DNA of 64,000 bases from Herbaspirillum seropedicae (GTDB lineage: Bacteria; Pseudomonadota; Gammaproteobacteria; Burkholderiales; Burkholderiaceae_D): NCBI RefSeq assembly GCF_001040945.1, contig NZ_CP011930.1, positions 4,521,021-4,585,020 on the forward strand. Direction: 5' to 3'. Position numbers and translations under genes: made by a program. Of this stretch, positions 49,749 through 57,219 are shown in pieces. The notes under the pieces were generated by a model. It made no database searches and had not been told where the DNA came from. It worked only from the letters and a program-made list of their open reading frames with translations. The first letter of the stretch is position 1, and each line of letters begins with the position of its first letter.

Positions 49749-51011
49749 ATGAGCTACGATCCGCTGGACCACGATTTCGAGCGCGGCATGCGCAACCGCC
49801 GCAGCGTACTGGGCGACCAATGGGTAGACCGCTCGGTGGCCAATGCCACCAACTTCAATGCCGATTTCCAGAACCTGATCACGCGTTTCGCCTGGAACGA
49901 GATCTGGGGCCGTCCCGGCCTGGACCACAAGACCCGCCGCATCATCGTGCTGGCCATCACCATTGCACTGGGCCGCTGGGAAGAATTCGAGCTGCACGTG
50001 CGCGCCGGTCTGACCGCTGATCCGGCCACGCGCTTGACGCCCGACGAGATGAAGGAAGTCATGATCCAGGCTGCGGTGTATGCGGGCGTCCCGGCAGGCA
50101 ATACCGCCTTCACGCACGCGCAGAAGATCCTGCGTGAAGTGGGCGAGCAGATCGGTTACGCAGTGGCGCCGCAAGCGCCGGCTGCGAGCGTGCATCCGGG
50201 CGTGGGTCGCGAGGGCCGTACCGCGTCTTCACCGGCATTGCATTACACGGTGCGCGAGCCGCGCAATGGCAAGGCGCCGCGTCATACGGTGGTGCTGTCG
50301 CATGCGCTGGGCACTGACTTGATGATGTGGGATGGACTGGCCAATCAGCTGGCAGCCGATTGCCGGGTGATTGCCTATGATCACCGCGGCCATGGCAGCT
50401 CGGAGAAGGCCGATGGGCTCTACAGCATGGCTGACCTGGCCGATGATGCGGCGCGGCTCTTGCGTGAGCTCGATAGCGGGCCGGTGGTGTGGGTGGGCTT
50501 GTCCATGGGCGGCATGGTGGGGCAAGAGCTGGCCTTGCGGCATCCTGGGCTGGTGCGGGCGCTGGTGCTGGCCAATACGACCTCGGCTTATCCGGATGCG
50601 GCGCGCGAGGCCTGGCAGCAGCGGATTGCGACGGTGCGCGCGGAGGGGATCGAGGTGATTGCCGATGCGGTCATGGGGCGCTATTTCCATGAGGGTTTCC
50701 GCTCTGCACAGGCGGCTACTGTGGCGCGTTATCGGCAGCGGCTGGTCACGACCGATGCGGTGGGCTATGTGGGGTGCTGTCATGCGGTCGGGACGGTGGA
50801 TACTGCGGCTCGACTTGGGTCTATCCGGGTGCCGACGCTGGTGATTGCGGGGGAGCTGGATCAGGGGACGCCTGTGGCCATGGCGCAGGCTTTGGTGGAC
50901 GGCATCTCTGGCGCGCGGCTGGCAGTCATTGCCGGGGCTTCTCATGTCAGTGCGGTTGAGCAGCCTGCTTTGTTTGCTGAACTGGTTTGTGGGTTTATTG
51001 ATGGGATTTGA
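49749..51011 (+). CDS. pcaCD: Fused carboxymuconolactone decarboxylase - 3-oxoadipate enol-lactonase
   Basis: 420 aa, one unbroken frame. Residues 1-135 are a PcaC domain (RRSVLGDQWVDRSVANATNF, GRPGLDHKTR, TFTHAQKILREV-like end). A 25-residue linker (SVHPGVGREG) leads to an alpha/beta-hydrolase (about 160-420): oxyanion region HALGTDLMMWD, nucleophile Ser in GLSMGGMVGQ, Asp in AGELDQGTP and His in GASHVSA. One chain therefore does the two steps to 3-oxoadipate. Known PcaL fusions of actinomycetes, as I recall, are PcaD-PcaC; here the order is reversed. Codon use changes in the 3' half, from about 50350, with more G-rich, less C-rich third positions. Confidence 0.93.
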   Translation: MSYDPLDHDFERGMRNRRSVLGDQWVDRSVANATNFNADFQNLITRFAWNEIWGRPGLDHKTRRIIVLAITIALGRWEEFELHVRAGLTADPATRLTPDEMKEVMIQAAVYAGVPAGNTAFTHAQKILREVGEQIGYAVAPQAPAASVHPGVGREGRTASSPALHYTVREPRNGKAPRHTVVLSHALGTDLMMWDGLANQLAADCRVIAYDHRGHGSSEKADGLYSMADLADDAARLLRELDSGPVVWVGLSMGGMVGQELALRHPGLVRALVLANTTSAYPDAAREAWQQRIATVRAEGIEVIADAVMGRYFHEGFRSAQAATVARYRQRLVTTDAVGYVGCCHAVGTVDTAARLGSIRVPTLVIAGELDQGTPVAMAQALVDGISGARLAVIAGASHVSAVEQPALFAELVCGFIDGI

Positions 51012-51021
51012 TGTTTTACCG

Positions 51022-51163
51022 TTTTGGGTAGTCTGCACGGGATTTCTTCCTGCGCTCTAGCTTAATTATTTTCTTTCTCCGGTCGGGAGAACGCGCCGGG
51101 GGCGGCCCGGCAGCCGCTCACTTTTCTTGTCTCGCCAAGAAAAGTAAGCAAAAGAAGGCGACC
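51022..51163. repeat. Left arm of 142-bp inverted repeat
   Basis: Near-identical, in opposite orientation, to 51674-51815. The outer 45 bp are perfect; about six mismatches follow near 51067-51100, then identity resumes to the end. It contains ACTTTTCTTGTCTCGCCAAG and a GTAAGCAAAAGAAGGCGACC end. Motifs of this kind recur outside genes in Burkholderiales, to my knowledge without an assigned function. Confidence 0.9.
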
Positions 51164-51193
51164 GCTACTGCCCCGCCCTCCTTCGGAGGGTCC

Positions 51194-51279
51194 CCGCGTC
51201 AGCGCACATAAAAACGGGAAAAATAGAGTCGCTTCGCTCCGACTATTTTTCTGATCCGTTTTTATGCGCGCTGACGCGG
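51194..51279. repeat. Left 86-bp cruciform with conserved 42-bp core
   Basis: Stem arms CCGCGTCAGCGC-A-CATAAAAACGG and its complement (23 of 24 pairs) enclose a core identical, inverted, to 51580-51621. The core itself folds through AGTCG/CGACT around CTTCGCTC. Confidence 0.85.
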
Positions 51280-51426
51280 CGGGTCAGAAGCGGACGGCTG
51301 GTCCGGCTCGCCTTCGGCTTCGCCGGGGGCTCGCTGGCGCTTCGGCTCTCTTCGATCACATACTTTCCGTACTTTTCAGTGTAGGTCTTCGCTCTTTTGT
51401 TTTTCTTACTTATAAATAATTTCCCC

Positions 51427-51467
51427 CCGTTCGGACTGAGTAGTCGCGCAGCGACGTATCGAAGGCG
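51427..51467. repeat. REP-like element, single copy near the centre of the mirror element
   Basis: CCGTTCGGACTGAGTA, hairpin GTCGC-GCA-GCGAC, GTATCGAAGGC. The stem differs from the other copies but is fully paired. Confidence 0.8.
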
Positions 51468-51557
51468 CACCGTCCCAAGCCAAAGCCGAAGCCGAAGGCG
51501 AGTAGGAGAAGTGCGAGGCCGAAGGCGAGCCCGTCTGGCCTGTCCCCTTAGAGCCAG

Positions 51558-51643
51558 CCGCCGCAGTGGAGCGAAAAGTGGATCAGAAAAATAGTCGGAG
51601 CGAAGCGACTCTATTTTTCCCACTTTTTGCTCCACTGCGGCGG
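51558..51643. repeat. Right 86-bp cruciform with conserved 42-bp core
   Basis: Stem arms CCGCCGCAGTGGAGC plus AAAAGTGG and the complement (one G-T mismatch) enclose the inverted copy of the core at 51216-51257. The stem bases differ from the left cruciform but pairing is kept. Confidence 0.85.
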
Positions 51644-51673
51644 GCACCCTCCGAAGGAGGGCTGGATCTTAGG

Positions 51674-51815
51674 GGTCGCCTTCTTTTGCTTACTTTTCTT
51701 GGCGAGACAAGAAAAGTGAGCGGCTGCCGGGCCGCTCCCGGCGCGTCCTCCCGACCGGAGAAAGATAGGCATTAAGCTAGAGCGCAGGAAGAAATCCCGT
51801 GCAGACTACCCAAAA
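51674..51815. repeat. Right arm of 142-bp inverted repeat
   Basis: Mirror copy of 51022-51163. It ends 59 bp before the stop of the binding-protein gene. No transposase-like ORF or target-site duplication was seen between or beside the arms. Confidence 0.9.
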
Positions 51816-51873
51816 CACAAAACAAAATCCGCCGCCAAAAACAACAAACCGGCGGTAACCCACAACGTAAAAA

Positions 51874-53061
51874 TCAAACCCCAGGATCCCGCACCTTCTC
51901 CACCTGATCAAACTCCACGTTATAGAACTCAGCCCCACGCAACTCAGCCTTGCGCATATAAACGGTCTGCACGATATCCCGAGTCGCCGCATCGACGGCA
52001 ACCGGCCCCCGCACACTCTCCCAGCTCATCCCCTTCATCGCCGCCAGCAGCTTGTCCCCATCCGCATCCCCCCCGGTCTTCTTGAGGGATTCATACAAGA
52101 GATGCATCCCGTCATAAGCCCCCACGGAATGGAAGTTGGCCCGCATCCCCTTGTTCGCCTTGGCCATCGCCTCCACATACTCCTTGTTGGCCGCAGAAGG
52201 ATGCGCCGCCGAATAGTGATGACTGCTCACCACATCCTTGGCCGCAGCACCGATGCCCGCCATCAGGTCATCATCGAGCACATCGCCGGTACAGATCAGA
52301 CGAATCCCCGCCGCCGCCAATCCCCGTTCGGTGAACTGCTTCAGCACCGCCGCCCCCTCACCGGAAGGCACAAAGACAAACAAAGCCTGCGGCTTGGCGT
52401 CCTTGACCCGCTGCAGGAAGGGCGCATAGTCCGGATTGCGCAAGGGCACCCGCACACTCTCCATCACCTTCCCGCCGGCTTCACCAAAGGTCTTCACGAA
52501 CACCTTCTCCGCATCCAGCCCCGGCCCGTAATCGGAGACAAAGGTCACAACACTCTTGATGCCATTCTTCGCCGCCCACGAGGCCAGCGGCGCAGTCACC
52601 TGCGCCAGCGTAAAGCCGGTGCGCACGATGTAGGGCGAGCGCTGCGGGATGATCGACGTCGCCGCTGCGGTCACGATCATCGGCGCCTTGGCCTGCGTCG
52701 CAATGGGCGCAGCCGCCAATGCCAGCGGCGTCAGGCCGAAGCCCATCAGCACCTGCGCCTTCTCGCGTGACACCAGCTCCTGCGCCAGGCGCTTGGTCAC
52801 ATCGGGCGAGACGCCGCCATCGTCCTTCAATACGATCTCTACCTTGCGCCCGGCCACGCTGTCACCATATTTCTGCTGGTACAGCTTCACCGCCGCTTCG
52901 ATCTGCCGACCCGTAGAGGCAAACGGCCCCGACATGGGCACGATCAGACCGACCTTCAGCACATCGGCTGCACGCGCCAGCATGGGCGCTCCCCCTGCGA
53001 CCAGCGCAGTCCCTGCCAGCATCACCTGGCGACGCCGGGTGTTGATCATCTCGCTCATCAT
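51874..53061 (-). CDS. ABC transporter substrate-binding protein, Leu/Ile/Val-type, Tat-like signal
   Basis: 395 aa. The N-terminus MSEMINTRRRQVMLAGTALV carries a twin-Arg motif, then cleavage near RAADV. The fold follows: VLKVGLIVPMSGPFASTGRQ, AVKLYQQKYGDSVAGRKVEIVLKDD and the second-domain VGAYDGMHLLYESLKKTGG. It is 50 bp after vanB on the same strand, so it is probably in the vanAB operon. The liv permease and ATPase genes at 58.5-61.8 kb are the likely partners; the ligand may be vanillate or a related aromatic acid. Start is ATG 53061 or 53058, after GAGGAG. Confidence 0.88.
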   Translation of the reverse strand: MMSEMINTRRRQVMLAGTALVAGGAPMLARAADVLKVGLIVPMSGPFASTGRQIEAAVKLYQQKYGDSVAGRKVEIVLKDDGGVSPDVTKRLAQELVSREKAQVLMGFGLTPLALAAAPIATQAKAPMIVTAAATSIIPQRSPYIVRTGFTLAQVTAPLASWAAKNGIKSVVTFVSDYGPGLDAEKVFVKTFGEAGGKVMESVRVPLRNPDYAPFLQRVKDAKPQALFVFVPSGEGAAVLKQFTERGLAAAGIRLICTGDVLDDDLMAGIGAAAKDVVSSHHYSAAHPSAANKEYVEAMAKANKGMRANFHSVGAYDGMHLLYESLKKTGGDADGDKLLAAMKGMSWESVRGPVAVDAATRDIVQTVYMRKAELRGAEFYNVEFDQVEKVRDPGV

Positions 53062-53075
53062 GTCTCCTCTCGTTC

Positions 53076-53098
53076 TAATTGGTATAAATGATTTACAG
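53076..53098. promoter_or_regulatory. AT-rich motif shared with the livH upstream region
   Basis: TAATTGGTATAAATGATTT matches 16 of 19 positions of TAATGGATATAAATTATTT at 61970-61988. It lies 15 bp before the binding-protein start. Confidence 0.4.
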
Positions 53099-53111
53099 CG
53101 TACGGCATCGA

Positions 53112-54068
53112 CTACAGATCCAGCACCAGCAAGGCACTTCTGGCGCGTGAACAGCAAGGCGTGAACTGGTCATTGGCGGCGCGTTCTTCATCGGTGAGGT
53201 ACTGGTCGCGATGATCAGGCTCGCCCTCCAGCACGCGGGTGAGGCAGGTACCGCAGATGCCCTGCTCGCAGGAGACCGGCACGTCTACGCCATGCTCGCA
53301 CAGCACCTGGATGACCGTGCGTTCGGGAGGAATGGTGTAGACCTGGCCGCTGCTGGCCAGCTTGACCTCAAAAGCGCCATTGCCATCGGCCTTGACCGGC
53401 GCGGCGCCAAAGTATTCGAAATGCACCTGCGCTTCCGGCCAGCCGCGTGCGCGGGCGGTATCGACGACATGGGCGATGAAGCCGGCGGGACCGCAGACGT
53501 ACAGATGCGTGGCAGGATCGGCCTGCGCGAGCAGCGCATCGAGATCGAGCTTTTGCGCCGCCTCGCCGTCGTCATAATGATGGACCACGCGGGCCGCGAA
53601 TCCCGATGCGGCAATGCGTTCGCGAAACGCCTGGCGCGCAGGAGAACGGGCGCAGTAATGCATCTCGAAGGAAGCGCCCGCAGCGGCCAAGGCCTCGGCC
53701 ATGCAGAGGATGGGGGTGACACCGATGCCGCCGGCCAGCAACAGGCTGTGCTGCGCGGGGACCAGGGCGAACTGGTTGCGCGGTGCGCTGATGGTGAGGA
53801 TGTCGCCGAGCTTCAGCGCCTCATGCACCGCCACCGAACCGCCACGCGAATTGACATCGCGCAGCACGCCGATCTGGTAGCGGTGCTGCTCGTGCGGGGC
53901 ATTGCACAGCGAATACTGGCGCACCAGTCCACCCGGCAGATGCACGTCGATATGCGCGCCTGCGGTGAAGGCCGGCAAGGCTGCGCCATCCACGGCGACC
54001 AGCTCCAGAGCGATGATGTCGTGGGCTTCCTCACGGCGCGCCGCGACCTTGACCTGCAATGTCGTCAT
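53112..54068 (-). CDS. vanB: Vanillate O-demethylase reductase subunit
   Basis: 318 aa. An FNR-type flavin domain (RQYSLCNAP), an NAD domain ([30 protein letters not shown]) and a C-terminal plant-type [2Fe-2S] ferredoxin domain with CEQGICGTC and a distal Cys (TPCCSRA). It passes electrons from NADH to VanA. The gene follows vanA by 9 bp. Confidence 0.94.
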   Translation of the reverse strand: MTTLQVKVAARREEAHDIIALELVAVDGAALPAFTAGAHIDVHLPGGLVRQYSLCNAPHEQHRYQIGVLRDVNSRGGSVAVHEALKLGDILTISAPRNQFALVPAQHSLLLAGGIGVTPILCMAEALAAAGASFEMHYCARSPARQAFRERIAASGFAARVVHHYDDGEAAQKLDLDALLAQADPATHLYVCGPAGFIAHVVDTARARGWPEAQVHFEYFGAAPVKADGNGAFEVKLASSGQVYTIPPERTVIQVLCEHGVDVPVSCEQGICGTCLTRVLEGEPDHRDQYLTDEERAANDQFTPCCSRARSALLVLDL

Positions 54069-54077
54069 GGCCGCTCC

Positions 54078-55127
54078 TTAGGCTGCTGCGGGCTGGCCAT
54101 CGCCGGCTTCGCGCGCCAGCCATTTGTCCAGCACCTTGCGCGATTGCACGCCGCCGGCATCGATGTTGAGCGCCAGCAGGCGGCGCTCGGGATGGCGCAG
54201 CAGATTGGCTTGCTGCAACTCCAGCATCTCGCGGTCCTCGCCGAAGATCTTGCCCTGGCCTTCGCGGATGGTGTCGGTTAACTCCTTGTCCTGGGGACGG
54301 AAATGCCGCGCCATGCCCCAGAAATACCAGTGCGAGGTTTCGGTCTCGGGGGTGATGAAGTCGACCACGATGGAAGAGGCCTTGTGTTCCGGCCCGGCTT
54401 CGTAACCACCATGACCGGCATGGGCCACGCCGACTTCGATCATCACGTGGCTGGGGGGCGAGAAGCGGCAGATCTGCCAGCGGTCCACCGGCACATCATC
54501 GGCCAGGCCGTTGCCGCGCAAGGCCATGCGCCAGAATGGCGGCGGCATGATGTTGTCCATGAAGCGGCTGGTGATGACCTGCTCGCCCTCGACGCGGGTA
54601 TTGACGGGCGCTTCGTCGATTTCCTTCTGACCGATGCTGGAGGCGTGGACGTAGGTCTCGTGGGTGAGGTCCATGAGGTTGTCGATCATCAGGCGATAGT
54701 CGCAATTGATGTGATACAGACCGCCGCCATAGGCCCACTCCGGATTGTCGGCCCATTCGAGATGATGGATCTGGGCCGGGTCGGCCTGTTCCTTGTCGCC
54801 GGGCCAGACCCAGATGAAGCCGTAGCGTTCTTCCACCGGATAGCTGCGGATGCAGGGAAAACCGCGCACCCGCTGTCCCGGCATGCTGATGGCCTTGCCG
54901 TCGCAACCCATTTCCAGGCCGTGGTAGCCGCAGACCAGTTGGCCCTCGCGGACGAAGCCCAGGGACAGCGGCGCGCCGCGGTGCGGGCAGAAATCCTCCA
55001 CCGCCGCGACCTTGCCTCCGGCGCCGCGATAGAACACGATCTTCTCGCCGCAGATCTGGCGGCCCAGGGGCTTGCTGTCGATTTCGTCGGGTGTGCAGGC
55101 GACGTACCAGGCATTCTTGGGGAACAT
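54078..55127 (-). CDS. vanA: Vanillate O-demethylase oxygenase subunit
   Basis: 349 aa. The Rieske centre is CPHRGAPLSLGFV...LVCGYHGLEM; the mononuclear iron site is NLMDLTHETYVHASS. It demethylates vanillate to protocatechuate and formaldehyde. It is first in a vanA-vanB-binding-protein unit, divergent from a MarR regulator. Close homologues act on other methoxybenzoates or on dicamba, so the substrate is probable rather than certain. Confidence 0.92.
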   Translation of the reverse strand: MFPKNAWYVACTPDEIDSKPLGRQICGEKIVFYRGAGGKVAAVEDFCPHRGAPLSLGFVREGQLVCGYHGLEMGCDGKAISMPGQRVRGFPCIRSYPVEERYGFIWVWPGDKEQADPAQIHHLEWADNPEWAYGGGLYHINCDYRLMIDNLMDLTHETYVHASSIGQKEIDEAPVNTRVEGEQVITSRFMDNIMPPPFWRMALRGNGLADDVPVDRWQICRFSPPSHVMIEVGVAHAGHGGYEAGPEHKASSIVVDFITPETETSHWYFWGMARHFRPQDKELTDTIREGQGKIFGEDREMLELQQANLLRHPERRLLALNIDAGGVQSRKVLDKWLAREAGDGQPAAA

Positions 55128-55460
55128 GACGGTCTCCTCTTGGGTGAATTCCTCAATGGGCGCGCAGCCACAGCCGGCGCCTTGATCAGTCTTCGGTCTC
55201 TCGTTGTATCGAACTCTGTGTCGATCATTCCGCAGTTCTGTTGATCCAGATCCTGTCGGGTCTCTTGGCTTTTTGTTTTAATATTCAGTACACTGAATGT
55301 ATGAGAAAAGTATCCGCCAATCGGCGCTGCAAGTAAACTCGTCACGGCGGTTTTTTCGCAGTTTTTTTGCAGTTTCCATTGCGCGCCGCATCAATTGACG
55401 CCGGGCAAGCGCAACGGCGACGACCGCGCCTACCAGACCCATGCACTGATCCTTGCCACC
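55128..55460. promoter_or_regulatory. Divergent promoter region, vanA / MarR
   Basis: 333 bp. The perfect palindrome ATTCAGTACACTGAAT (55283-55298, arms of 7 bp about a 2-bp centre) is a candidate MarR operator, set in an AT-rich stretch. The rest holds no ORF. Confidence 0.6.
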
Positions 55461-55970
55461 ATGTCCAGACCTCCCAGCCACAGCGACGAAAGCCCTCTGA
55501 CCGATCTCTACGAGCATCCCGGCCACTTGTTGCGGCGGGCGCAACAGATCTCGGTCTCGATCTTCCATGACGAGATCGGCGGAGTGGTCACGCCGGTGCA
55601 GTATGCGATCCTGCGCATGCTGTCCAATCACCCCGGCATCGACCAGGTGACGCTGGCCGGACTGGTGGCCATCGATACCTCCACCGGCGCGACGGTCTGC
55701 GCCCGGCTGGAAGAAAAAGGCCTGCTGCTGCGCGAGGTGATCCCGCACAATCGCCGCCAGCGTGCGCTGCGCACCACGGCGGCCGGCGAAGCCTTGCTGG
55801 AAGAACTGACCCCGGGCCTGCAGCGGCTGCGCAAGCGGATCCTGGCTCCGCTGGAGGAGGCCGAGCAGCGCCAGTTCATGGCCTTGCTGGACAAGCTGGT
55901 GCAGTTGAACAATCCTCAGAGCCGCGCACCGCTGGCCCGGTTGCAGGACGAGCGCTGCGACGAAGACTGA
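55461..55970 (+). CDS. MarR-family regulator
   Basis: 169 aa. The winged HTH is GIDQVTLAGLVAIDTSTGATVCARLEEKGLL followed by the wing REVIPHNRRQRALRTT; N-terminal and C-terminal helices form the dimer. It is divergent from vanAB and probably represses it until an aromatic acid binds. VanR elsewhere is usually GntR- or PadR-type, so control here would be by another family. The start is uncertain; ATG 55461 has no strong site. The 3' 55 bp overlap the convergent LysR gene. Confidence 0.88.
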   Translation: MSRPPSHSDESPLTDLYEHPGHLLRRAQQISVSIFHDEIGGVVTPVQYAILRMLSNHPGIDQVTLAGLVAIDTSTGATVCARLEEKGLLLREVIPHNRRQRALRTTAAGEALLEELTPGLQRLRKRILAPLEEAEQRQFMALLDKLVQLNNPQSRAPLARLQDERCDED

Positions 55971-56887
55971 CACAGCACACGCTGTGCGCCGGCAGGGAAC
56001 AGGGCGGCCGCCAGGCCACGCAGCCAGGCATTGCCGGCATCCTTGTGATACTTGCGGTGCCAGTGCTGCTTCAGGTCCAGCATGGGCATCTCGAAGCCCG
56101 GTTCGACCAGCCGGATCCCGGCAAAGCGCACGACGAACTCACCGAAGGCGCGCGGCACCGTGGCCACCAGATCGGAAGTCGCCACCAGCAAGGGGATGGC
56201 CATGAAGTGCGCCGTCGAGAGCACCACCCGCCGCCGGATCTTGCGGCGGAGCAGGAAGCGCTCGCACATGGGCTGGTCGCGTCCCTCGGCCTTGACCACG
56301 ATATGCCCTGCCGCCTGATAGTGCTCCAGGCTGATCTTCTGCGCCGGCAAGGGATGCCCGGCGCGCAGCAGGCAGACGAAATCTTGCGAGAACAAGCGCT
56401 GCTGGAAGAAATTCCTGTTCCTGAGGTCGGGAAAATATCCGATCGCCAGATCGACTTCGCCACTCTCCAGCGCCGCCACCAGCTCGGCCGGCGCCATCGT
56501 CACCGTCACCACCGAGGCGTGTGGCGCTTCATCGCGGATACGCTCCAGCAAGCGCGGCAGCAGCATCAACTCGCCAATGTCCGAGAGCGCCAGCACGAAA
56601 CGCTTGGTGGTGGTGGCCGGGGTGAACTGGTCGCTGGAGAGCACTTCGGCATGCACCCGCTGCAGGATCTCGCGGGTGGGCCCGATCAGGCTGACCGCCC
56701 GCGGGGTAGGTTGCATGCCGCGGCCGGTCTTCACGAACAGCGGGTCCCCCAGCGCGCTGCGCAACTTGTTGAGCGCCACGCTCACCGCTGGCTGGCTCAT
56801 GTCCAGCTTTCTTGCGGCCGCACTCACGCTGCGCTCTTCGAAGACCGCCAAGGCGATCGGCAGCAGGTTGAGATCGAAATTGGCCAT
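55916..56887 (-). CDS. LysR-family transcriptional regulator
   Basis: 323 aa. The N-terminal HTH is LLPIALAVFEERSVSAAARKLDMSQPAVSVALNKLR, followed by the co-inducer-binding domain (about 95-300). ATG 56887 follows GGAGGAGAG. The protein is divergent from the HD-GYP gene; a 7-3-7 palindrome lies about 80 bp upstream of it. Target genes are unknown, though liv genes or the binding protein are plausible. It ends inside the MarR gene. Confidence 0.9.
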   Translation of the reverse strand: MANFDLNLLPIALAVFEERSVSAAARKLDMSQPAVSVALNKLRSALGDPLFVKTGRGMQPTPRAVSLIGPTREILQRVHAEVLSSDQFTPATTTKRFVLALSDIGELMLLPRLLERIRDEAPHASVVTVTMAPAELVAALESGEVDLAIGYFPDLRNRNFFQQRLFSQDFVCLLRAGHPLPAQKISLEHYQAAGHIVVKAEGRDQPMCERFLLRRKIRRRVVLSTAHFMAIPLLVATSDLVATVPRAFGEFVVRFAGIRLVEPGFEMPMLDLKQHWHRKYHKDAGNAWLRGLAAALFPAGAQRVLCQSSSQRSSCNRASGARL

Positions 56888-57219
56888 CTCTCCTCCATTC
56901 CCCAGATGAAAGATGCCGAACATACCGCGCCTGAAAACGGATACCAATTCCAATATCGAATAAACGTTATTCGTAGTTAATGGATTTTCAAAAAAACTGA
57001 TAAAGGTATGATTACGCGAGGCAGTTTCCGCATGGATACATTCCAGCATTGCGCGGCGACGCTCCACCACAAGCGCAGCCGCAACGGCCCGGCCAGGCCA
57101 GCGCGAAATCCGCGCGGCCAGCCGGCCCTGCAAGGCCCACGCGCCCCGCCCTGCCGGCCCGGCCTTTGTTCACCAGCCAGCCGTCGGGACTTTTTGTGCA
57201 GGTTCCGACAGATAAAAAA
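56888..57219. promoter_or_regulatory. Divergent region, LysR / HD-GYP
   Basis: 332 bp. The left part is AT-rich with the palindrome CGAATAAACGTTATTCG at 56957-56973, a candidate LysR site. The right part (57075-57170) is a GC-rich low-complexity leader full of GGCC. Confidence 0.45.

Noticed and set aside
51243..51647. ORFs of 65-134 codons inside the mirror element
   Set aside because: They follow the repeated DNA on both strands, have no ribosome site, and their residues are translations of the hairpins.
51022..51815. Insertion sequence
   Set aside because: Inverted repeats are present, but there is no transposase frame and no target duplication was found.
57049..57219. N-terminal extension of the HD-GYP protein
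   Set aside because: Pro/Arg/Ala-rich translation of a GC-rich leader; the DUF3391 domain starts at 57220.
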